Notes under the pieces: generated by a model | Told to the model about the DNA's origin: nothing | The model's database searches: none | Seen by the model: the letters and a program-made list of their open reading frames with translations, nothing else | Assembly: GCF_008386395.1 (NCBI RefSeq) | Contig: NZ_CP043762.1 | Coordinates: 248,001-312,000 of the forward strand | Origin: Paenibacillus sp. 37 | GTDB taxonomy: Bacteria > Bacillota > Bacilli > Paenibacillales > Paenibacillaceae | Direction: 5' to 3' | DNA length: 64,000 bases | Shown here: in pieces, positions 38,707-48,624 of the stretch | Position numbering within the stretch: the first letter of the stretch is position 1 | How the letters are laid out: every line of letters starts with the position of its first letter | Made by a program: the position numbers and the translations under genes

Positions 38707-39906
38707 ATGAAACACCATCCTGATCTATTTGATGCACGGACACTCCACAATGATACTCGTTTGTTATTCAAACTTAAATTGCTGCTCGGTACAATTTGTG
38801 CATATGGTGGGGAAGTTCCGCTTCCCATAACAGCACTTGCAAAACGTATGGGCACCTCCACATACCGTATCCGAATCCTTCTTAATAAGTTAGAGTTTGA
38901 GGGCATTGTTCACTACAATGATTCTGGAAACCTGTTCTTTAATCGATACGTCTTTGTTCGAGATCAAGCAGAGCCTTCCCAAGAAAACCTCTATGCGAAG
39001 AACTTTGCATTTTTCAATTGCGATGAGTTCCTATCTGAAGATCGCAATGTTCAACGGTTTGTTCTCCATTATGTCGGTAAAGAATTGATCTACATCCCCG
39101 GAAACTTTCGCTGGGGTTATATTAATGATCTTTATGGTCCAACTGGGCTTCTTAATATTCGAACGCCTAAGGAAGCGAAAAACATTCTTATCCAAGCTTC
39201 CAAGTATCTGAAAATTAAAATACATACAGAAAACTATCAAGTACTCCATGTTCATCAAAAATGGATCGATATGGGGGAAGTCTATTCTGAGGGTGCTGAG
39301 CTGTGGGTCTTTAAACAGCTTAAAAAGCATCGTTTTTGTTGTGACTTTCTATCACGCAAAGCAGTGTGGCAGATCGCAAAAGTTATGGAAGACTACTATG
39401 CTAAATTTGGCTATGAATATGCCACTGAGATCTTTGACACAGCTCTGTTTAATATTCAGCTAAATAAGATGCGCTCTCAAACCTTCTTCAATATGATATA
39501 CCGAGAAGACTCTGAGTATATTGTTAATGATGATAAGAATGAATTAGATGAGATCAGTGCCTACTTTCGGTCTGTGATGGAATCAGCCGAGCTGAAGTAT
39601 GCAGTACAGCTATCCATGGACCTTGAAGTAGTACACCAGAAGAAACACATGGCAGAAACTCAGCTTTTTGTTAATGATGCACTCTCAGAGTTGAATCAAG
39701 ATCTGATTGTCACAGCAGAGGAACAACAACGCGAGATTTGGGATAAGCTTCGTCTGCTACATAACTGCTGGCTTAGTCGCTTTAGACAAAACCCTGAATG
39801 GTTCGCTCAACGTTATTATCAGATAAAAACCTTACCCGCACCTATTCTAGAGATAAAACTTGAGATCGAAAAATTCATCTCAAAACAAAAAAATAATGTA
39901 GTTTAA
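38707..39906 (+). CDS. Winged-helix-like protein next to the origin
   Basis: A 399-aa protein of unknown family. An N-terminal helix-turn-helix is likely (LPITALAKRMGTSTYRIRIL, about 38-57, then LNKLEFEGIV), followed by a large mixed domain and a long helical C-terminus (about 285-399). ATG 38707 follows AAGGAGCGG, so I reject the longer frame that begins at 38590. It is transcribed away from the iterons. Position suggests a second replication or copy-control protein (inference). TATAAT at 38426 may be its -10. Confidence 0.6.
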   Translation: MKHHPDLFDARTLHNDTRLLFKLKLLLGTICAYGGEVPLPITALAKRMGTSTYRIRILLNKLEFEGIVHYNDSGNLFFNRYVFVRDQAEPSQENLYAKNFAFFNCDEFLSEDRNVQRFVLHYVGKELIYIPGNFRWGYINDLYGPTGLLNIRTPKEAKNILIQASKYLKIKIHTENYQVLHVHQKWIDMGEVYSEGAELWVFKQLKKHRFCCDFLSRKAVWQIAKVMEDYYAKFGYEYATEIFDTALFNIQLNKMRSQTFFNMIYREDSEYIVNDDKNELDEISAYFRSVMESAELKYAVQLSMDLEVVHQKKHMAETQLFVNDALSELNQDLIVTAEEQQREIWDKLRLLHNCWLSRFRQNPEWFAQRYYQIKTLPAPILEIKLEIEKFISKQKNNVV

Positions 39907-40727
39907 TTGGTCTAATTTGAAACCAAAGTTAGGCTTCTTTAAGTTGTTTTGAATCCTAATTCATCTAAATTTTAATGCAGTGACTTCTACAAATCGTAGA
40001 GTGACTGCTATTTGTCATGAGATAAAATGAATAATACTTACAATCATTAAGGAGTTTTCTTTCGAGAGAGTAATCAATCCTAAATATTTCATCTAATTAA
40101 ATACTAACTGTATAAAATACCTGTGGATAACGTGTTTATCATCTTTGATAAAGTGATACTCGTTGTTGATTATGAATTCTTCAAATGGTATATCGTTTAT
40201 TAGAGTAGGGATTACTTTAGGCTAAACGTTGATAAGTTTTGTTGGTTCGTGGACATAGCTTACAGCAGAGTGTATTCAGCTTTTAGTCTATTCTTTCGAA
40301 AATGAAGCTTATGTTAGAAGCCTTATATATCAAGGGTTTCATTCGTTTTTTTTGGCCTATAAAAAGGTATTAACTAAAGGTTTTAATCTATGGTGTTAAA
40401 TAAATGCATTAAGATAAGGTATTAATTGATGGTGTTTTGAAATGGTTTTAATATGTTTTAAAATAACTCCATCACCTAAAAGATATGAAACTAACTTCCA
40501 GATCAGAACATAAACTTAAAACATCAATATCTTGACCCCTAAATACAAGTAACATATATGTAGCTTTCAATTTAAATTCAGGCAAGCTAGTAAGCCCCTC
40601 ATTGAGAAAGGCACTTATATACCTATCTTGCTCAGACAAGGAGCAGGAAATACACTGGAGAGCTTTTTATCGATACTTCCAGTTATTCATTTGTTAATTG
40701 ATCCTTATATTATCCAAACGGCTATGA
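39907..40727. other. Gap of about 820 bp with a consensus DnaA box
   Basis: No credible ORF. TGTGGATAA (40122-40130) is the exact complement of the DnaA box TTATCCACA. TTTATCATCTTTGATAAA forms a nearby palindrome (about 40135). Around 40365-40450, GGTATTAA and GGTTTTAA elements repeat. It may belong to origin or regulatory DNA. Confidence 0.4.
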
Positions 40728-40803
40728 TATACTTACGGTAATCAAATATTAAATAAGTGGAAGCACCGCTACGTCGATTGAAGACGTCTAGCGGTGCTTT
40801 TTT
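40728..40803 (+). promoter_or_regulatory. Promoter plus terminator leader of the HTH-NYN pair
   Basis: TATACT (40728-40733), 7 bp, ATCAAATA (40741-40748). GGAAGCACCGC leads to a long hairpin: AAGCACCGCTACGTC against GACGTCTAGCGGTGCTT (40761-40799), with T residues after it. The -35 is poor (TTGATC sits too far up at 40698), so an activator may be needed. The first gene starts about 120 bp downstream. Confidence 0.8.
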
Positions 40804-40925
40804 GTGTGAACTGTACTTTATGCGGGCGCAACTCAACGATTAGATGAAGGAGCAAGAGTTTGAGGTGGTTAGGTTTCTAACCCAACAAATTATCCAGCTA
40901 AACAAATGAACCAGAGGTGAATGTT

Positions 40926-41171
40926 ATGAACGTACAGAAAATTAAACCAATCACAACAATTGCAGCAGACCTTAAACTTAAAAGGCTATCAAAAAGGTAC
41001 TCTCAGCAACAGTTAGCCTTAAAAATGGGCGTAGATAAAACCACAATTTCAGCCTGGGAACGAGATGTGCGATTTCCAAAAGAAGAGCATTTACTTCAGA
41101 TATCGGAGTGTCTAGGTTTGCCACTCATGGATCTTCTTAGAATCTCTAAGAATAGAAAGTCCGTAGGTTGA
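40926..41171 (+). CDS. XRE-family transcriptional regulator
   Basis: An 81-aa Cro/C1-type repressor. The HTH is RYSQQQLALKMGVDKTTISAW followed by ERDVRFP (about residues 24-50), a textbook match. ATG 40926 follows AGAGGTGAATGTT. It overlaps the start region of the NYN-domain gene by a few bases, so both are one operon behind the 40.7-kb leader. Probably controls this pair. Confidence 0.85.
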   Translation: MNVQKIKPITTIAADLKLKRLSKRYSQQQLALKMGVDKTTISAWERDVRFPKEEHLLQISECLGLPLMDLLRISKNRKSVG

Positions 41172-41176
41172 AGATC

Positions 41177-41746
41177 ATGAGACCAGTAGGGATACGTCTC
41201 AAAAGTGCAATTCTCATTGATGAAAGCAATGCTATTTATCAGTTACTTGAATTAGGTATCAAAGGCATACGTTCGTGGCGAAAATTCTATGAAGTAGTTG
41301 AAGAATATTTGAAAGCTAACTACGGTTTGAAGATGTCAACGGATTTTAATTTCTATGGAGCTTTACCACCTAAGCATGCGGATGAGATTAGATATAATAA
41401 AAGGCATAAGTTCTTGCAAGCGCTAGAACATGATGGGATTAATGTGTATCGCGGTACATGTGATATCCAGAAGGATATCTATATTGAAAAAGGGGTTGAT
41501 GTATTGATCTGTTTGGATCTTTATCAATTCTCTGTATATAAGTACGATTATGTTGTTGTTTTTTCTGGAGATGCAGATTTCGTACCTGCTATTAAACGAG
41601 CGAAGAAAAATGGAACACTAGTACTTGCCATATTAGGCCATAATAAAGCAGCATTTCATCTTAGAAATATGGTAGATGTAACAATTGATCTGGAATCTAT
41701 TATAGAAAAATTAGATCAGACAACACTGATTCAAAAATTGAGTTAA
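41177..41746 (+). CDS. NYN/LabA-like PIN-fold nuclease-type protein
   Basis: A 189-aa protein of the NYN (LabA/DUF88) class of PIN-like putative RNases. Conserved acidic sites: AILIDESNAIYQL (near residue 15), KGVDVLICLDLYQF (about 106-119), and VVVFSGDADFVPAIKRAKKNG (about 125-145), the SGDxDF motif that holds the metal. These proteins are thought to cut RNA or act in RNA-linked regulation. ATG 41177 is 6 nt after the regulator stop; a TTG at 41168 is also possible. Coupled to an XRE gene, it could be a regulated RNA-processing or toxin-like unit, but no antitoxin-type signature is clear. Confidence 0.8.
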   Translation: MRPVGIRLKSAILIDESNAIYQLLELGIKGIRSWRKFYEVVEEYLKANYGLKMSTDFNFYGALPPKHADEIRYNKRHKFLQALEHDGINVYRGTCDIQKDIYIEKGVDVLICLDLYQFSVYKYDYVVVFSGDADFVPAIKRAKKNGTLVLAILGHNKAAFHLRNMVDVTIDLESIIEKLDQTTLIQKLS

Positions 41747-41859
41747 TTGAATCTTCGGAGACGATCTCATCGATTTATTGGATAATAAGTATTTGTGATG
41801 ATATAGAATCATACCATGAGAGATACGCTGTGCACGGTTATTATACAACTGATATATGC

Positions 41860-41957
41860 TTGATCAGCTTACATTATTTTGTATATAATAAGCGTAATCA
41901 AATATATGAAGCGACGAAGAACGCGCAAACTCCTAGGAGTTGTGCGTTCTTTTTTTT
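41860..41957 (+). promoter_or_regulatory. Promoter plus terminator leader of the SNase gene
   Basis: TTGATC (41860-41865), 18 bp, TATAAT (41884-41889), 7 bp, ATCAAATA (41897-41904). Then GAAGCGACGAAGAACGCGC and a hairpin, AGAACGCGCAAACTCC against GGAGTTGTGCGTTCT (41919-41950), with at least eight U residues. The gene begins 17 nt later. Confidence 0.87.
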
Positions 41958-41974
41958 GCTTAGGAGGAAAAAAG

Positions 41975-43597
41975 ATGTTCAAAAAACTAATGATTAGTTC
42001 TATCGTTGCGATAACTTCGTTATCCTCACCATTACAAATGAGCGCCGCAGCTGTGGAGAAGGAAATATCAGTGTATGTAGATGGAGAAAAACTACATTTT
42101 GATGTTTATCCAAAAATGATAAATGGAAATACATTAGTTCCCATGAGGACGATATTTGAGAGGTTAGGTGCAGCTATTGAATGGAACAAAGATAATCACT
42201 CCATTGAAGCTACAAAGGGAGAACGAAGCGTATATCTGGTCATTGGGAAGAAAGAGGCCACAGTGAATGGGGAATCATTAAAACTGCGTCAAGCCCCCGT
42301 CATGATTGATAATGTTACCTATGTGCCCCTTCGTTTTATTAGTGAGAGTATGGGTACCACGGTCGGGTGGTTGAGTAAAAATCAAACCGTGACCATCAAC
42401 TCTACTCCACTGGAAAAGATTAAGGTCACACGTGTAAAAGATGGTGATACTTTTGTCGGGCAATATACAGATGGGACAAGTGCCGGCAAGCAAGCTGTGT
42501 TTCGTTTAATTGGTGTTGATACCCCAGAGGTCCTAAATGGGCCTATCCAATTTTATGGCCCAGAAGCTTCAAAATACACTAAAGATCAACTGATAGGTAA
42601 AACAGTTTATGTATCTCGGGACCAGACAGATGATCCCTATGGTAGAGTACTTGCTTATGTATACCTAGAAGAGGGCATATTCTTCAATGCAGCTCTCGTC
42701 TCCAACGGATTTGCTCGGTCTATGGCGATTGCACCTAATACACGCTGGGAAGGTCTATTTGAACAACTAGAATCTAAGGCTAAAGAAGAACATAAAGGGA
42801 TGTGGGTTCAAACTGAAGCTTCTAATTTATCCATTGATCCCTTGAAAAATTACGTTAAAAGCAAGAGCAAAGAATTAGGGATTCTCCAAGGAGAGTTTCA
42901 TCCAGAGCAGCTAATCACCAAAGAGCAACTGTTAAAGAGCCTCCTGATTGTTCTCTTCCCTGAAATTAAAGCCGTGCTTCTGGCAAAGTCATTCTATGAA
43001 TTAAGTCAGGATGAGCAGTTTAAAGAGATTCTCCAATATTCAATACATGTAGGATTAGTATTAAAGGATGAAGTAGTCAATCCGGATGAGCCAGTAACAA
43101 CTGTAGATGCAGCATCCATACTAAAACGTGTAATGCATGTAGACAGTATGGAGCAGGGTAAAACACTAAGTGATTTTGGCATTTACGCGCTTCGTTCCAA
43201 TCCAAATGAAAAGCTCACATATATGGATGCTATACTACTGATGGAAAAAACGAATAATGCATACCAACCTATCAAAGATTATCTATTCCATCTAAAAGAA
43301 GCTGCAAAGGAATCGGAAGTGATTGACCAATTGTCCTCAACTCTATCAAATAGAGCAATGGCTGAGAAGATCTCATCTTTTGCAAATCGAATGTCTCTAC
43401 GCAATTTTTCGGATGTGGATGGGTTAACAAATCTGAAAACAGATGCTACAGATGTTCTTAAAGAGATAACCAAAGATATCAAAAGTAACTGGAAGGATAT
43501 ATTGAACCTTGCCAAAATAAAAAATGCTATTGAAAATGCTAACGATAGTTTGGATAAAGCCGATATGGCTCTGCGAAAAGCACTTGATGTGAATTGA
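41975..43597 (+). CDS. Secreted thermonuclease (SNase) with stalk and SLH-like modules
   Basis: A 540-aa exported protein from ATG 41975 (AGGAGG, 7 nt). Signal peptide about 1-25. A copper-amine-oxidase-type stalk domain follows (about 28-140; NTLVPMRTIFERLGAAIEW and VTYVPLRFISESMGTTVGW). The staphylococcal-nuclease domain spans about 145-270: RVKDGDTFVGQ, FRLIGVDTPE and DPYGRVLAYV carry the catalytic Asp, Arg and Glu set. The rest has weak SLH-like repeats (LGILQGEFHPEQLITKEQLL; VGLVLKDEVVNPDEPVTTVD). It should degrade DNA or RNA at the cell surface. It lies behind its own terminator leader. Confidence 0.85.
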   Translation: MFKKLMISSIVAITSLSSPLQMSAAAVEKEISVYVDGEKLHFDVYPKMINGNTLVPMRTIFERLGAAIEWNKDNHSIEATKGERSVYLVIGKKEATVNGESLKLRQAPVMIDNVTYVPLRFISESMGTTVGWLSKNQTVTINSTPLEKIKVTRVKDGDTFVGQYTDGTSAGKQAVFRLIGVDTPEVLNGPIQFYGPEASKYTKDQLIGKTVYVSRDQTDDPYGRVLAYVYLEEGIFFNAALVSNGFARSMAIAPNTRWEGLFEQLESKAKEEHKGMWVQTEASNLSIDPLKNYVKSKSKELGILQGEFHPEQLITKEQLLKSLLIVLFPEIKAVLLAKSFYELSQDEQFKEILQYSIHVGLVLKDEVVNPDEPVTTVDAASILKRVMHVDSMEQGKTLSDFGIYALRSNPNEKLTYMDAILLMEKTNNAYQPIKDYLFHLKEAAKESEVIDQLSSTLSNRAMAEKISSFANRMSLRNFSDVDGLTNLKTDATDVLKEITKDIKSNWKDILNLAKIKNAIENANDSLDKADMALRKALDVN

Positions 43598-43768
43598 TTG
43601 AACTCTACTGTAATTGTCCAGTGTGCTTTAGTTAATATGGCTTATAATAGGATGTAATTATTTGAAAAAAGAATCATGTACCCTGCTGACAACATAGAAA
43701 TTTAACCAGATACCAAATCATTAGTGCATAAATGGCGACCTCTTTCACTAAGAATAAACAGAGAATGA

Positions 43769-43861
43769 TTGAGCAACAAGAGAGGTTGTTGTATAATGAG
43801 AACAATTAAATATGCTAACGCGAAGCACGCGAACGTCCTTAGGGATAGTTCGCGTTTTTTT
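43769..43861 (+). promoter_or_regulatory. Promoter plus terminator leader of the membrane protein/GGDEF operon
   Basis: TTGAGC (43769-43774), 17 bp, TATAAT (43792-43797), 7 bp, ATTAAATA (43805-43812). GCGAAGCACGC leads to CGCGAAC-tip-GTTCGCG (43828-43854) and seven U residues. The gene starts 29 nt later after GGGAGGTG. Confidence 0.87.
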
Positions 43862-43889
43862 ATTTCTTTAACAATATGGGAGGTGAACT

Positions 43890-44273
43890 ATGAGAAAGCA
43901 CAACAAAGTATTATTGCTTTTATCTGTGATACTGCTTTTGTTCGTCTTTAATCTTCAATTTGTAATACCTGCTTTTTATGTCGTATGTGGGTTTGTCCTT
44001 TATGTCATCCTCTTCTGCTGGGCCAAAGCAAAAGGCCTAGATGCTCAGCATGATGCTTGGGATCCGATCTTAAATACGCCAAAGGGAATGTTGTATTTTA
44101 TTTTAAGTGGAAGCATTCTATGGGCACCCGTTTTTATTCCATTTGTAATAGCACAGAGACAGAAATGGAGATCAAGCAAAGAAGGCAAAAACGAATGGTT
44201 ATATATGTGGGTTCAATATTTCAAAAACCCAACGAAATTACATCGTGACTGGTTTGATAATTTCTATCAATAA
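43890..44273 (+). CDS. Hypothetical membrane protein
   Basis: A 127-aa protein with three or four hydrophobic segments (about 7-24, 26-46, 66-90) and an aromatic, charged C-terminus (WLYMWVQYFKNPTKLHRDW). Not recognised. GGGAGGTGAACT precedes ATG 43890. It lies 18 nt before the diguanylate cyclase gene, so the two share a transcript; it might be an accessory to that enzyme. Confidence 0.65.
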   Translation: MRKHNKVLLLLSVILLLFVFNLQFVIPAFYVVCGFVLYVILFCWAKAKGLDAQHDAWDPILNTPKGMLYFILSGSILWAPVFIPFVIAQRQKWRSSKEGKNEWLYMWVQYFKNPTKLHRDWFDNFYQ

Positions 44274-44291
44274 AAAGGATGTGCAAGACTT

Positions 44292-45422
44292 ATGAGTATT
44301 TTTGATTTTTTTGTTGGTATTCAAGGGAGCTTCATTGCATCACTTCTGCTTTTTCCAATATTAATATTGTCTTGGGTTTTATCGAGGCAATTACTTGAAA
44401 AGCGGAAAAGAAAATCATATATGTTCTTATCTAAAATCACGCTAGGTTATCTTGCGTTCAATGGGATAATACTGATCTTCAGTTTAGTTGCCACCACTGT
44501 AGGAATAGAATCACATGCAATCTCTTCTTTCTTTAACATCATAGTAAAAAGTACGTTCATTATATTTCTTTATGGCTTCTACCGGATACATAACAAAGAA
44601 AACTTTAAACTTCAACTCATTTTTATAGTTCCAACCATTGTCGTGATTCTCACGGGTTTGTTTGCTCCTATACTCGGACATATCATAGCCATTTTATCGA
44701 TCGTAACGATGATGATTTTATATGGGGATAAGTTAGGAAGAGGTAAATCCATTTATATGGCTTCTGGATTATTTCTAGCTTCTCTACTGCTCTCCATAGC
44801 TATAAGTATCGTGCCTTCGTTGCATGGATCTTTTTACATGCTCAATATTATTTTTGAAGTCAGTTCGTTCACTTTTTTATTGGTAAACCTGATTGAGCAT
44901 TCATTGATCATCATGCAAAGCTCGTACGTTTCCGCAATTACAGATTCACTCACTGGGCTATTTAATAGAAGGTATTTTACTAAGTATATCAATGGCTGTG
45001 TGGATCGGAGTATTCCAGTGAATGTTATATTCTGTGATATCGATAACTTTAAAAGATTGAATGATACCAAAGGACATAAAGTAGGGGATGAAGTACTTAA
45101 GCAAGTGGCTACTATTTTTAAGGAAGAGGTTCAGGGCATAGGTGTGGCTGGACGATATGGTGGAGAGGAGATGGTTTTACTTATTCAAAGTCTCGACGTT
45201 GATATGGAAGAGATCACGGAACGAATGAGATCCCGTATCGAAAAGGAAACAATCACTACAGCTAGCATCGGCTATCGAATGTATGACCCAAGTGTACCAG
45301 CCGACCTTTTAATCAAACAGGCAGATGAAGCTATGTATGAGGCAAAAGCAGCAGGCAAGAATCGGGTAATGTCCTATAGATTAAAAGCAGCAAATATATT
45401 GGACGTAGCTGCCAACGAATAG
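44292..45422 (+). CDS. Membrane diguanylate cyclase (GGDEF domain)
   Basis: A 376-aa enzyme that should make c-di-GMP from two GTP. Six hydrophobic segments fill residues 10-210. The GGDEF domain spans about 215-360: DSLTGLFNRRYF, VIFCDIDNFKRLND with the metal Asp, then GRYGGEEM (residues 287-294), an active GG(D/E)EF-type site with Met at the last place. No RxxD inhibition site precedes it. An HD-GYP gene at the right edge of the window could provide the opposite activity. Second gene of the operon started by the 43.8-kb leader; terminator after it at 45466. Confidence 0.9.
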   Translation: MSIFDFFVGIQGSFIASLLLFPILILSWVLSRQLLEKRKRKSYMFLSKITLGYLAFNGIILIFSLVATTVGIESHAISSFFNIIVKSTFIIFLYGFYRIHNKENFKLQLIFIVPTIVVILTGLFAPILGHIIAILSIVTMMILYGDKLGRGKSIYMASGLFLASLLLSIAISIVPSLHGSFYMLNIIFEVSSFTFLLVNLIEHSLIIMQSSYVSAITDSLTGLFNRRYFTKYINGCVDRSIPVNVIFCDIDNFKRLNDTKGHKVGDEVLKQVATIFKEEVQGIGVAGRYGGEEMVLLIQSLDVDMEEITERMRSRIEKETITTASIGYRMYDPSVPADLLIKQADEAMYEAKAAGKNRVMSYRLKAANILDVAANE

Positions 45423-45465
45423 GGCAATAGAGTTTATATTAAACCCTTCATAAATAAGATCTAAT

Positions 45466-45516
45466 AAGAGATTTCCCTTGAATTTTTTTAAACTCTTGGG
45501 CAATCTCTTTTCGTTT
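45466..45516 (+). terminator. Terminator after the GGDEF gene
   Basis: AAGAGATTTCCC and GGGCAATCTCTT pair (45466-45509) over a T-rich loop, then TTCGTTTT. Confidence 0.7.
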
Positions 45517-45541
45517 TAACTCAAAAGTTTAATTGTAATAC

Positions 45542-46912
45542 ATGGGGGTTAGTAGATTTGAATTCATTGAAATAGCTTGTAAAGAGTTTTCAATATCGAG
45601 CAAATTTCTATCTATTCATTTAGGAAAGCACATGTTTCAATTTTATGGAACAACCTGGTATGATAATAATCATAACAACGTGACTGAGGTGATTCATGTG
45701 TCAGAGCTTATTGAAAATCGATTAGAAACAGAAAACACTAACGAAAGAACAGGTGAGCTACACATTAGAGAGGCGATACAATACATACTCGATCATTACC
45801 AGGAAGCAAGATTGTCATTGTTTGAGAACCATAAGATGGGTGACCACGTACGCAGTATATTTAAAGATATCATTATTAATGAAGCAAATTTAAATCAAGA
45901 CCATCTCTATATCAAGGGCTCCGTTGGAAACGGACGATGGGCCGAAATACCGTGGATTTCAATTTTTAATAGAGATATTACCACAACAGCTACAAAAGGT
46001 TATTACATTGTTTATTTGTTTAAAGCAGATATGAGCGGTGTGTATATTTCCTTAAACCAAGGCTGGACATATTTTAAGGAAAAGTATCAGACCAAACTGG
46101 GACGGAAAAAAATCCGGACGACTGCAAATATAATTCAAAAGAAGTTGAACTTTACTCCAGATCATATGACTGCAGAAGCCATTACGTTAAGAGGACAAGG
46201 ATGGCTAGCAGAGGGCTATGAAAAGGGTCATATTTTTGGACGTTTTTATAGTGCCAACAACTTACCTAGTTCAAAGGAACTTATTAGCGACCTTAAAGAA
46301 TTACTGATTACATATAAAGAGATCGCATATATGATCGGTGAAAGAACGCTAGACCAATTTAATGATTACCTATTGTTAAGTGATGATGGCCAATTTTTAG
46401 AAGAAGAGCAGCAACAAGAAGAAGACTTTCAAAATAGAGTGCAATCGATACTTGATGAAAAGGTAAAGAAAGCCGAAAAGAATAGTATGGAGGATATAGA
46501 GACGGAGGATACTCCACTTCCAAAACCAGAACCTGTTATTGATCAGACCCAAAAAGAACGCTGGCCAAGAGATGCTCAAGTTGCCGCTAAGGCGCTTCGT
46601 TTATCTAAATTCAAGTGTGCCTTCGATGAAACACATGTTTCGTTTACTTCGAAAGTTACAGGAGAAAGATATCTGGAAGTTCATCATCTTGTACCCATGA
46701 AATATCAAAGGAATTTTAATGTTAGTTTGGATCGAGCATCCCAACTTCTAGCATTATGTCCAACGTGTCATCGTCAGATCCATCATGGAACAGACGAAGA
46801 TAAAGAGAACATATTAAGAAAACTATTTGACGATCGACATGAGAAATTAAAGGCTATTGGTATTGAGATAAATTTAGATGAACTATGTCAGATGTATGGT
46901 ATCGAGAAGTAG
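45542..46912 (+). CDS. McrB_N (DUF3578)-HNH endonuclease, type IV restriction-like
   Basis: A 456-aa two-domain protein. The McrB N-terminal DNA-binding domain (DUF3578-like) covers about 95-270: GNGRWAEIPWISIFNRDITT, GYYIVYLFKADMSGVYISLN and WLAEGYEKGHI are its hallmarks. After a Gln/Glu-rich linker comes an HNH nuclease domain (about 350-425) with CAFDETHVSF, EVHHLVPM, and CPTCHRQIHHG. Such proteins recognise modified DNA and cut it, so this is likely plasmid-borne phage defence. No clear SD precedes ATG 45542, so the start is uncertain. The next gene also looks like defence. Confidence 0.85.
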   Translation: MGVSRFEFIEIACKEFSISSKFLSIHLGKHMFQFYGTTWYDNNHNNVTEVIHVSELIENRLETENTNERTGELHIREAIQYILDHYQEARLSLFENHKMGDHVRSIFKDIIINEANLNQDHLYIKGSVGNGRWAEIPWISIFNRDITTTATKGYYIVYLFKADMSGVYISLNQGWTYFKEKYQTKLGRKKIRTTANIIQKKLNFTPDHMTAEAITLRGQGWLAEGYEKGHIFGRFYSANNLPSSKELISDLKELLITYKEIAYMIGERTLDQFNDYLLLSDDGQFLEEEQQQEEDFQNRVQSILDEKVKKAEKNSMEDIETEDTPLPKPEPVIDQTQKERWPRDAQVAAKALRLSKFKCAFDETHVSFTSKVTGERYLEVHHLVPMKYQRNFNVSLDRASQLLALCPTCHRQIHHGTDEDKENILRKLFDDRHEKLKAIGIEINLDELCQMYGIEK

Positions 46913-46987
46913 GCAAAGAAGAGAGATATATACTACTGATTATAGAAGCACCGAGTTGAATGTCTTGAATATAATAATGAAAGTGAC

Positions 46988-48622
46988 GTGTTAGTTATGA
47001 TACTCGCAGGGAAACTGTATTCATTTGAAATGCTTAAGAAAACACGAAAGGAATTTGAACATTTTGATGTTAAAGACTTTGATATAGACACAGTTCCAGT
47101 TGTGTATATCCAAAGAGACAAGAAAAATCTCTATGTAGGAAAATCTACAGACATATATGGTCGTTTTTCTACACATTTAAAAGATATTAGTAAAACATTT
47201 ACTGACATTACGATTATCAAAAGTGCTCTATTTAATGAGAGCTCCATCAAACACATTGAAACACTCTTGATTGATTACTTGCTAGCAGATGCCCAGTTCA
47301 ACTTACTGAATAAGATTAAAGGCCAGAATATTCACTCTTATAATGGAATTGAAAATGTAAACGATATGTTCGTAACCATATGGAAAAAACTAATTCATGA
47401 AGGGATTGCTAGTGAACCATTAAAAGAGATACATAATAAGTTTATCTATAAATACTCACCTTTTAAGGAGCTCACTGCCAATCAAATTGATATTAGCCGT
47501 GACATCTTAGATACAGTGCTAAGTACATCTAAAAGTAGACATCTGATTGCTGGAGATCCAGGTACAGGTAAAACAGTAGTTTTAACGAATCTTCTATATA
47601 CACTCGTATATGATCAAACAACAGGTAAGGACCGTGAAGGATTAGAACGGGAAGACATCGCACTCGTCATTCCACAAAACCACTCATTAGGCTTATATAA
47701 AGATTTAATTCGTAAAGTTGGTTTACATGGAATTACAGTGTTATCTCCTTCACACTTTATTAAGAAGGCTAAAGGTAGGGATACAAAATATAAGTATGTT
47801 TTTGTGGATGAAGCACATCGGCTAAAACAGTATTTTGGGAAGCAAGCGAGAGATTTAAAACATCTAATCACTTCGGATGGGTTTACAACCGAATTAGATC
47901 TGATATCAAACTACGCTCATCATCTAACCGTTGTATATGATCAGTATCAAACTATTCGTCCAGCTGATATAGACTCCGACCATTTTAAAGAAAAGACAAC
48001 AGATTATCGTAGACATGTACTACGTAAACAGTTCAGGTTGAAGTCAGGGGATCAATATTTAGCATGGTTGAGAAAATATCTGCAAATGGCTTCAGATGTC
48101 CCTGTTTATGAAAAAGGATTACTAAAAGGTTATGACTTTAGAGTGATGGATTCCATTTCGGAATTACACAAGGGGATAAAGAAACTAAATAAGACCCATA
48201 AACTATGTCGAGTGATTGCGGGCTATTCTTGGGAATGGGCAACACAAAAGGATAATAATTTATATGATATAAGTGATCCTATCACAGGTGACACATTTAA
48301 CTGGAACTCTAGAACAATAGGTTGGATTAATCAAGAAAATAGTGTTGAAGAAATAGGCTGTATTCACACAACTCAAGGTGCAGATCTAAATTATGTAGGC
48401 GTGATCTTTGGAGAGGAAATTGATTGTAATTATACGGGTGAAGAAGATGGAAGCTATGATTTTGAAAAAGTAAGAATTATAGTCTATCCAGAAAATCTAT
48501 TATGTCTTACTGTCACGTGGCATAAATGGTTGTTACGTATATGCAACAAATCCCAATATGCAAAAGTATTTAAAGGAACTTCTAAAAATCAGTCAGTAGT
48601 TGATAGAATGGAGTCTTCATAA
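46988..48622 (+). pseudogene. GIY-YIG/DUF2075 helicase-like gene with a frameshift near the 3' end
   Basis: Domains: GIY-YIG nuclease-like N-terminus (about 37-66, VVYIQRDKKNLYVGKSTD), then a DUF2075/Schlafen-like superfamily-1 helicase with Walker A AGDPGTGKT (188-196), DEAH box VDEAHRL (273-279) and IGCIHTTQGADLNYVG (about 455-470). The expected last motif is lost in this frame, but the +1 frame from about 48486 reads IYYVLLSRGINGCYVYA, the conserved end, and stops at 48599. One extra C at 48488-48489 would explain it. It is either a real inactivating mutation or a sequence error. Family members occur in defence islands; the neighbour is an McrB_N-HNH nuclease. Confidence 0.8.
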
Positions 48623-48624
48623 GG

